Shown here: in pieces, positions 8,139 to 15,247 of the stretch
Numbering within the stretch: the stretch's first letter is position 1
Layout: each line of letters starts with the position of its first letter
Source: a bacterium
Lineage (GTDB): Bacteria > Patescibacteriota > UBA1384 > VFKW01
DNA: 48,352 nucleotides
Assembly: GCA_030647355.1 (NCBI GenBank)
Contig: JAUSIS010000013.1
Span: 1 to 48,352 of the forward strand
Direction of reading: 5' to 3'
The notes under the pieces: model-generated
Database searches by the model: none
What the model was told of the DNA's origin: nothing
Seen by the model: only the letters and a program-made list of their open reading frames with translations
Made by a program: the position numbers and the translations under genes

Positions 8139-8585
8139 TCAGACGACCCAGAGGTAGAGATGGTAGATGGCCACAATGATGTAAATGGCAACGAAACACC
8201 ACCAGTTAACGGCCATTCCCTGTAAGGCCCAATACAGTGACGTCTTGTACGAACCCCCTTCGTCGTCCAACGCCTTTGCTCTATTGTATGACGGCAAGCT
8301 AACCATGAGAATACACACGCCGTCAAGAAAGACTGCCAGAGCAAAGATCATACTCACCTCTTGGCGCAGGAGATGATACCCAAAGGTGAGAAAGGTCAGG
8401 GCTAGCCAAGTGATGAAAGTACACTTCCATCCCTGAAGACATAAGTGGCAGGCATAGTATAGGCCACCCTTACCTACATGCTCGCGAATGTCCTTTCGGT
8501 ACCCATAATACCAAGAGTACCCAAGAAAGGCACAGACAGCGAGGACTATCACATAGACAACCTGCAACACATGCACCATGCACAA
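8139..8585 (-). CDS. multi-pass membrane hypothetical protein
   Basis: 148 aa, several TM segments; GGAGGAAT upstream; consensus-like promoter upstream. Confidence 0.65.
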   Translation of the reverse strand: MCMVHVLQVVYVIVLAVCAFLGYSWYYGYRKDIREHVGKGGLYYACHLCLQGWKCTFITWLALTFLTFGYHLLRQEVSMIFALAVFLDGVCILMVSLPSYNRAKALDDEGGSYKTSLYWALQGMAVNWWCFVAIYIIVAIYHLYLWVV

Positions 8586-8616
8586 ATTCCTCCTTCAAAA
8601 GACTTGCTAATTTGAA

Positions 8617-8645
8617 AGAATAGCACCATTTCCCCCAAAAGTCAA
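8617..8645 (-). promoter_or_regulatory. sigma70-like promoter TTGACT-N17-TATTCT
   Basis: Direct reading of the minus strand upstream of the 8139-8585 CDS. Confidence 0.65.
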
Positions 8646-8762
8646 GGAGTTAGCAGGTTAACAAAGGCTTTCATTACTTCGAAATCGCCACTGAACTCTT
8701 GAGATTTGTTATTGGTAGTATTACAATTGCCTCAAACGTTATTCTGGAAGGGGTGATCCTTA

Positions 8763-9278
8763 ATGGAACGAAAAAAAGGATCGGTTTCGAGTAACACGGC
8801 TGGGAGCAAGATTCATCAATTCTATGCCGTAACCAAAAGTGGCTCCCTCTATTTGGCTACCGACAAGTGGGATGACGAGCAGAAGGGACCACATGTCGAG
8901 AAGATCGCTATGGTTGGTGATAGTAGACTTGGTCCTGGCCATAAACTCAATGGCGGACCACTCCTCGGCATCACTTTCAGCAGCGGCTTGGTGACATTCT
9001 TTTCAGACAAGCACAACAGTCCAGCTAGTTATGTAACCAACAACCGTTGGCAGAGCTGGACATCATCGCTCATCGCCCTTTTCCAAGACGAGAAGAAGGC
9101 CCGGGCGTGCGTCAACTCACCCGATCTGCAGGAGTGGGATCCCCGCTGGTGGGCAGAGACAGATGAGATCCTGATACAAATCGGACCGAACCACCGCATC
9201 TTCCGGCTCGATCCCGAACTCCTCGAGAGAATTGGGCTCGACAGCGGATACCCTCTTGCCAAGATACACATGAACTAA
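8763..9278 (+). CDS. hypothetical protein
   Basis: 171-aa ORF, higher-GC codon use, no family recognised. Confidence 0.6.
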   Translation: MERKKGSVSSNTAGSKIHQFYAVTKSGSLYLATDKWDDEQKGPHVEKIAMVGDSRLGPGHKLNGGPLLGITFSSGLVTFFSDKHNSPASYVTNNRWQSWTSSLIALFQDEKKARACVNSPDLQEWDPRWWAETDEILIQIGPNHRIFRLDPELLERIGLDSGYPLAKIHMN

Positions 9279-9466
9279 TGAACATCTGGCACAACTCCAA
9301 GCGGGCATAACTACAAGTTGTACCCGCTCTTTTAATTTCACGATCTCGCACAATCACCCCGATAGAGGGACGATTAATGTTCCCCTGTCCCCCTTCATTG
9401 ACAACAAACCTTTTAATAAGTATCTTCGAAAAGAAGTTACCGAAAAGCCAAAGGGGGAATTTGACA

Positions 9467-9985
9467 ATGAAGCCATTTGTCGCGATTATCAGTGGCAGTC
9501 GAAGCGATTTGAATATCGTGAAGAAATCGGGTCTGATACCAACCCTGCAGTCCAGGGGGATTCGGATAGAATTCTCGATTATCTCTGCCCACCGCAATCC
9601 GGACGATCTCACCAAGTACTGCCACAGTGCCCTGCAGCGAGGGGCTAAGGTATTCATCGGCATAGCTGGGATGGCAGCGGCACTGCCCGGCGACATCGCC
9701 GCTCGGATAAAAGGCAAGCGACCTGTCATAGGCGTTCCGCTCATGGCAAAGGATGGATTCCTGAACGGCCTTGATGCCGTCCTTGCAATGTTCCGCATGC
9801 CGCCCGGAATGCCCGTCGCAATCGCTGGAATCGGCAAATCAGGCCTCGAGAATGCAGCCATCCTGGCCATCCAGATAATGGCGCTGATTGATCCTGCGGT
9901 TGATGCCGAAATGGATGAGTGGGCACGAAGAAGCACCAAACCGGCTGAAGTTAATATCGGGCTAGAAGAGCTCGCCAAGAGCTGA
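9467..9985 (+). CDS. purE: N5-carboxyaminoimidazole ribonucleotide mutase / AIR carboxylase (PurE)
   Basis: SGSRSDLNIVKKSG...EFSIISAHRNPDDL...AKVFIGIAGMAAALPGDIAA...PVIGVPL; start taken at the ATG after aaaggggga. Confidence 0.88.
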   Translation: MKPFVAIISGSRSDLNIVKKSGLIPTLQSRGIRIEFSIISAHRNPDDLTKYCHSALQRGAKVFIGIAGMAAALPGDIAARIKGKRPVIGVPLMAKDGFLNGLDAVLAMFRMPPGMPVAIAGIGKSGLENAAILAIQIMALIDPAVDAEMDEWARRSTKPAEVNIGLEELAKS

Positions 9986-10028
9986 TCTCAGCCCACACAT
10001 CCACAAACTACTTTTCTAAACCCTCCCC

Positions 10029-10052
10029 AGCCCCTAACCGGGCTCTTTTTTT
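10029..10052 (+). terminator. rho-independent terminator after purE
   Basis: AGCCCCTAACCGGGCTCTTTTTTT. Confidence 0.75.
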
Positions 10053-10578
10053 GCTTTCAAAACCACTCCCCTTGAGCTCAAATAATTTCACAAAAAAATG
10101 GGATCCGAGATGGAATACCCAGCCAACGAGAGAATACCAGCCGTGCCATTATGAGGCCCGCTTCTTTCGCCGATTGGGCGAAGCAAGGATCATTGCCTGA
10201 TCGTTCGGCATACCGGGAATCAGTTCCCTATCCGTATTGGCTTCGTACGCCGCAGAACCTCATCGAGTACCTGATTAAGATACTCTTTATCTCCTTTTGC
10301 CATACCAATCACCCCCTCAGACAGAAGACAAAACAATAGATTAAAATTATTATACAACACCACCTAATAAAACAAAGTAGCCAAAACCCTTTCCGAACAC
10401 TTCCACCCGCGAAAAACGACCGGTCCTTTGCTTCTTCAGAAAGTTGAATATCTTGAGCGCTCCACGGAAAAACGAATGCTTGACCCAGCCCTTTTCGAAA
10501 AAGAGCTGGGGAGTTTTATTTCCCTGGAAGCGAAAGGTATTCCTACGCTTCAAAAGAAGTCGTGCAGGGTATGGGTTC

Positions 10579-10625
10579 GTAAGGGATATAGGGGGCGGCA
10601 TCGAAACGAGCCCCCTTACCCCTTA
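10579..10625. repeat. strong hairpin in the spacer downstream of 16S
   Basis: GTAAGGGATATAGGGGGC-N13-GCCCCCTTACCCCTTAC. Confidence 0.6.
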
Positions 10626-10760
10626 CATAACCTGGCGCTGTCAGCACCAAAACCTAGCATATCCAAAATGCCAAAACTTTTATATCAAAAAAGCTCGGAA
10701 ATATACACTTGCGTGAAACGCTCAATAATTTTGGGATTTGAAATTTGGATTTTGAAATTT

Positions 10761-10802
10761 GAGCAACAAAAAAAGACATGTTAATGTCAATTTTTGTTGC
10801 TC
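10761..10802. repeat. perfect hairpin downstream of 16S (terminator or processing site)
   Basis: GAGCAACAAAAA / TTTTTGTTGCTC 12-bp outer arms and GACAT/ATGTC inner arms. Confidence 0.75.
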
Positions 10803-10827
10803 AGTCTCTATGTGGTTATAAGAATAC
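10799..10827. repeat. 3' arm of long-range inverted repeat bracketing pre-16S rRNA
   Basis: gctcagtctctatgtggttataagaatac; 25/29 complementary to 14014-14042, including 17 contiguous bp. Confidence 0.85.
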
Positions 10828-10976
10828 AATTATTGGTCAAAGTTCAACCAATACCGACCTGCCATGCTTCCCGCTCTTTCTCAGAAAGGGCTGGAGGCTG
10901 GCTGCCCATGTTATTACATGGGGTCTCCTTAGAAAGGAGGTGATCCATCCGCAGATTCCCCTACGGATACCTTGTT

Positions 10977-11718
10977 CATGTTTATCCTCGTGTTTCCAGA
11001 GGCATGGACTATATCTTCATCCTAAGTTGCAATATCTTCCTCTTGCGAGGATGCCAAGATCCGATTATCTGCGCGAAATCTCGATGAGATTTACGCGAGA
11101 TGAAAAACCGATAATAATCTGGATCAACCTTGGCGCTTGGGATATGGATTTTCCCGCATTGTATATTCAACGATTCGAGAATATTTTTCACTTTTACTAG
11201 CTCCTCATGGTTTTTCTGCGAAATCTGAATATAAAACCAATGAGAACTGTCTCGTGGAATGCCGCCTTCGGCATCGAAATATCCTCTGACATATGCAATC
11301 CTCAAATTCTTGGAAGCAAGATTATCCGGATCGTATTTCAGATCAAGAAACTTTGCCGTAGTTTCAAGTGCATGCACACTTCTCGTTTTACCTTCTCTGT
11401 AAATCCACGCTTTATATTCTAGTTTTTGAAAGCATTCTTGAAGAAACTTTAACCAATCAAGATTTGATTGGGTGATCCGAAATGTTTTATGTTTCGAACT
11501 GTAAGTTCCATCATGTAATGCCCCTAGAATATAGGCTTGGATTATTTGGATATCCATATCCCCCCTTAGGAGCCAACGTGTAGTCTCTACGGGGTCATCC
11601 CGCATTACAACGGGAGACTTCCCTCGGTATTACCATACTCTGATTGTATCAAAGATTAGGTTTCACCGATACAGTTGGATTTTCCTCGGCAATTACTCAC
11701 CGAGGTCGCAATAAGTTT
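10977..11718 (-). mobile_element. group I intron in 16S rRNA after E. coli position ~U1498
   Basis: Exon junction AAGTCGT^...G^AACAAGG; conserved core CGTAGAGACTACACG (P7 5') and GAAGATATAGTCC (P7 3'); terminal omega-G; LAGLIDADG ORF inside. Confidence 0.92.
11009..11557 (-). CDS. LAGLIDADG homing endonuclease (intron-encoded)
   Basis: Two motifs: YILGALHDGTY and YVRGYFDAEGGI; start at the Met after AAGGGGGG; stop TAG lies inside the GATATAGTCC core strand. Confidence 0.92.
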   Translation of the reverse strand: MDIQIIQAYILGALHDGTYSSKHKTFRITQSNLDWLKFLQECFQKLEYKAWIYREGKTRSVHALETTAKFLDLKYDPDNLASKNLRIAYVRGYFDAEGGIPRDSSHWFYIQISQKNHEELVKVKNILESLNIQCGKIHIPSAKVDPDYYRFFISRKSHRDFAQIIGSWHPRKRKILQLRMKI

Positions 11719-11804
11719 ACGACTTAGCCCTCCTCGCTGACCCCACCTTGGTACGACAAGTCGTACTTCTGGCGTTGCCAACTCGGCTGGCTTGACGGGC
11801 GGTG

Positions 11805-12199
11805 ATCGTGATCAGGTAATCTCTGTCACACCCCACTGTACGTGCGTGTCTAGCGCATACAGCGAGTCCCTAATATTAATTAGGGTTCATCCCTTCCCTG
11901 GAATATTACCAGGTACTATGGACTCAGCTGACTTCCTCGCATATTCAATGATTACTTACGTGCAAGGATCTCCTTGGGTCACATAATCGGCTATTTCTGA
12001 TATTCCTCTGAGTTTGTCAAGATTTCTTCCCCTGCGTACACCGCAGGGTCGAAATAACTCTTTTTAAAGAAGACTACCATTTGTTTATTGGACCCTTCAG
12101 ACTTTTCCTTACGAAAGAAGTCCTGTCCTCAACTTCACCAATAATATTGGGGTTGGATTTGCACCAACTAGTCAATTATGCTGCCAAGCGCATTTATTT
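11805..12199 (-). mobile_element. ORF-less group II intron (group IIC-like) in 16S rRNA after E. coli position ~A1396
   Basis: GAAGTCAGCTGAGTCCATAGTACC (conserved group II segment); domain V CGCTGTATGCGCTAGACACGCACGTACAGTGGGG with CGC triad; domain VI GTGACAG-loop-CTG-A-TCAC; 3' end GAT (AY). Confidence 0.87.
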
Positions 12200-12400
12200 T
12201 GTACAAGGATCGAGAACGTATTCACCGTGGCGTAGCTGATCCACGGTTACTAGCGATTCCGGCTTCATGTAGTCGAGTTTCAGACTACAATCCGAACTGA
12301 GGCACATTTTGGTGGGATTGGCTCCGCCTCACGGCTTAGCAACCCATTGTCTGTGCCATTGTAACACGAGTGTAGCCCAGGGCGTAAGGGCCACGCTGAT

Positions 12401-12431
<31 letters not shown>

Positions 12432-12778
12432 GACCGGCAGTCCCATGTGACATGTATAACACATGGTAAGGGTTGCGCTCGTTTACGGACTTAACCGCAC
12501 ACTTCACAGCACGAGCTGACGACAACCGTGCAACACCTGTCTTAGGGTTCCTTGCGGCACTCCTCTGTTTCCAGAGGATTCCCTAGATGTCAAGCCCTGG
12601 TAAGGTTCTCCGCTTAGCGTCGAATTAAACCTCATGTTCCACCGCTTGTGCGATCCCCCGTCAATTCCTTTGAGTTTTAGTCTTGCGACCGTACTTCCCA
12701 GGCGGCAGACTTAACGCGTTAGCTTCGCTACAAGAAGGGTCGATACTTCTGATAGCTAGTCTGCATAGTTTACGGCGT

Positions 12779-12812
<34 letters not shown>

Positions 12813-13041
12813 ACGCTTTCATGCCTCAGTGTCAGATTAACCTAGCAAGCTGCCTTCGCCATTGGTGTTCCTCCCGATATCAACGGATTTCACTCCTACA
12901 CCGGGAATTCCACTTGCCCCTGTTATACTCTAGTTTAAGAGTTTTGTCCGCGAGAATCAGGTTGAGCCTGAAGATTTAACGGACAACTTCTCAAACCACC
13001 TACGCATTCTTTACGCCCAATAATTCCGGATAACGCTTGCG

Positions 13042-13081
<40 letters not shown>

Positions 13082-13351
13082 CGCTTATTCCTAGGGTACC
13101 GTCATCATCGTCCCCTATAAAAGAAGTTTACAACCCGAAAGCCTTCATCCTTCACGCGGTGTCGCGACATCAGAGTTGCCTCCATTGTGTACGATTCCCA
13201 ACTGCTGCCTCCCGTAGGAGTATGGGCCGTGTCTCAGTCCCATTGTGGCTGACCATCCTCTCAGACCAGCTACCCGTCATCGCCTTGGTAGGCTATTACC
13301 CCACCAACAAGCTGATAGGACGCAGGCTTCTCCCGAACCGATAAATCTTTA

Positions 13352-13447
13352 CCCAGCCCCTTCTAAAACCACATAGTTCTACCGAGATGAAATGTTTTTA
13401 TTCGCTTCATCAGACAGTAAATATATGTAACTTTAGAAGGAGCTGGG
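13352..13447 (-). other. expanded V2-region helix of 16S (extension about 96 nt)
   Basis: cccagccccttctaaa / tttagaaggagctggg complementary arms enclosing a further GATGAA...TTCATC hairpin. Confidence 0.7.
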
Positions 13448-13541
13448 ACCATGGGACATTAGCCAGCCTTTCGGCTGGGTATTTCCCAGTTCGGGGCAAA
13501 TTCCTACGCGTTACTCACCCGTTCGCCACTAGCCGTCCATT

Positions 13542-13775
13542 CTACACTTGAAGAGATTCAAGCAATCGATTTTTTAGATGACCCAATCCAGAGCCAAAGT
13601 TTTTCAACTTTCTTTCTCTTTCTTGAGCATCCATTTTACTTCTATATGCTTCGTAATAGATCAATTCACAAGGATATTTATTCTTATGCTCAGATAATCT
13701 TCTCTTTAGATCGGAAGAAAATCCAATATAAATCGATTGCGAATTATATCTTTTAAGCAAATATACATAATACAT
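13542..13775 (-). CDS. GIY-YIG domain nuclease within the 16S V1 loop
   Basis: MYYVYLLKRYNSQSIYIGFSSDLKRRLSEHKNKYPCELIYYEAYRSKMDAQERERKLKNFG; YVYLL / IYIGFS motif; stop TAG at the V1 stem. Confidence 0.88.
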   Translation of the reverse strand: MYYVYLLKRYNSQSIYIGFSSDLKRRLSEHKNKYPCELIYYEAYRSKMDAQERERKLKNFGSGLGHLKNRLLESLQV

Positions 13776-13801
13776 ATTGCTATTATATCACCCTCAAATA
13801 C
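13544..13801 (-). mobile_element. GIY-YIG-encoding insertion in V1 apical loop of 16S
   Basis: Flanked by rRNA helix arms agccgtccattct (13531-13543) and agaatgggcggct (13802-13814). Confidence 0.8.
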
Positions 13802-13840
13802 AGAATGGGCGGCTCGTTCGACTTGCATGTGTTAGGCACA

Positions 13841-13876
<36 letters not shown>

Positions 13877-14013
13877 AATATTGATTTAGATCTTTCGCCA
13901 ACTGCTATATAAATACAACAACGGCGATCCCTCATCCTTCAAAGAAGGGTGAGAGGAGTTTTACTTCGCATCTTTCCAGCTCTTTCCGAAGAAAGTGCTG
14001 GATTATATCGAAG

Positions 14014-14042
14014 GTATTCTTATAACCACACAACTACTGAGC
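14014..14042. repeat. 5' arm of long-range inverted repeat bracketing pre-16S rRNA
   Basis: gtattcttataaccacacaactactgagc, complementary to 10799-10827. Confidence 0.85.
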
Positions 14043-14267
14043 TATGTGGTTTATCTTTTGCGTAATTTGTTTGTGTTACTGTTGTTTGATTCATTTTTTA
14101 ATGATCAGACTGCCGAACTTAACCAAAATTATTGCCACCTATTTTGGCAGTCAATAAAAACTTGTCGGCCTGTTCCTTACGCTTGCCTACCCGGCTTGCA
14201 TGCAGACCTAACAGATTTCTATCGGCTCCCTATTGTAAATACTCCTATTTCTTATTAGGACATAAAT

Positions 14268-14296
14268 ATAATATCACCGTGATTTTGCTTTGTCAA
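14268..14296 (-). promoter_or_regulatory. rRNA promoter TTGACA-N17-TATTAT
   Basis: Consensus -35 and near-consensus -10 on the minus strand upstream of 16S. Confidence 0.75.
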
Positions 14297-14486
14297 GAGA
14301 ATTATCCGCCATTTAACCCCGATATATAGAAATAGCTGAAACTGATCACAATAGTCAGTACAAGAAGTAAAATATAAATCCTCTTGGGTGGCTTCCATTC
14401 CGGTATGACTTTAAATTCATTCATTTCCACTCCATGACATTCCTATCATACAAAAACTACATGCCTTTTGCAAAGTCTTACTTCGA

Positions 14487-15092
14487 TTATTTCTTCTCTT
14501 TAGTTACTGTTTTATCTAAAACCTTATCTACAATCCCATAGTCTTTAGCTTCGTTAGCTGTCATGTAGAAGTCTCTATCCGAATCTCTCTCAATTTTTTC
14601 ATAAGCTTGCCCCGTATGCTTGGAGAGAATTTCCGTAATTTGCCGTTTTATTCGTATTATTTCTTTGGCCTGAATCTCAATGTCCGCCGCCTGCCCTTCC
14701 GCTCCTCCCATTACCTGATGAATCAGAACTCTCGAGTTTGGCAGTGCAAATCGTTTGCCCTTGGTTCCCCCGGCCAGCAGAAAAGCTCCCATCGAAGCAG
14801 CCATACCGATACAGATTGTCGAGACATCGGCTTTGACATATTGTATAGTATCGTAAATCGCCATCCCCGCAGTAACTACCCCGCCCGGACTATTTATATA
14901 TAGCTGAATATCTTTCTTATTATCTTCACTGTCCAAAAATAAGAGCTGAGCAATAATCAGATTCGCCACATGGTCATCTATCGCACCCCCAAGAAATATA
15001 ATCCTATCCTTGAGCAAACGCGAATAAATATCATATGATCTCTCCCCAAATTGTGTTTTTTCCAATACTGTCGGGACTAATATTGATGGCAT
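14487..15092 (-). CDS. clpP: ATP-dependent Clp protease proteolytic subunit
   Basis: [40 protein letters not shown]: ClpP catalytic Ser/His motifs. Confidence 0.96.
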   Translation of the reverse strand: MPSILVPTVLEKTQFGERSYDIYSRLLKDRIIFLGGAIDDHVANLIIAQLLFLDSEDNKKDIQLYINSPGGVVTAGMAIYDTIQYVKADVSTICIGMAASMGAFLLAGGTKGKRFALPNSRVLIHQVMGGAEGQAADIEIQAKEIIRIKRQITEILSKHTGQAYEKIERDSDRDFYMTANEAKDYGIVDKVLDKTVTKEKK

Positions 15093-15145
15093 TTTTTCTC
15101 CTCCCCCTCCTATTTTTCCTCCCCAATCCTGTGAAATGTCTAAGT

Positions 15146-15239
15146 ATCGGATATATTCTTATGAGGAGGGTTAAGCGTAGTGCCGTCCAAGTTGCTTGCA
15201 ACATGGACATAACGCCCTCCGAATAAGGATATATCCGAT
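15146..15239. repeat. 94-bp structured palindrome in tig-clpP intergenic region
   Basis: Outer arms atcggatatattcttat / ataaggatatatccgat (16/17), inner GGAGGG/CCCTCC and GTCCAAGTTGC-TT-GCAACATGGAC. Confidence 0.85.
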
Positions 15240-15247
15240 TATCCCTA

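Noticed and set aside
9112-9978. 288-aa minus-strand ORF
   Set aside because: Antisense to purE (and to the end of the 8763 gene); composition is consistent with an antisense shadow of higher-GC coding sequence.
10223-10303. 27-codon minus ORF MAKGDKEYLNQVLDEVLRRTKPIRIGN after a good GGGGGTGAT site
   Set aside because: Too short to support without conservation; possibly a remnant of a longer gene.
10350-10784. ORFs 10350..10601 (-), 10428..10784 (+) and 10444..10716 (+)
   Set aside because: They overlap strong hairpins in the 16S-downstream spacer; no coding signature or ribosome-binding context.
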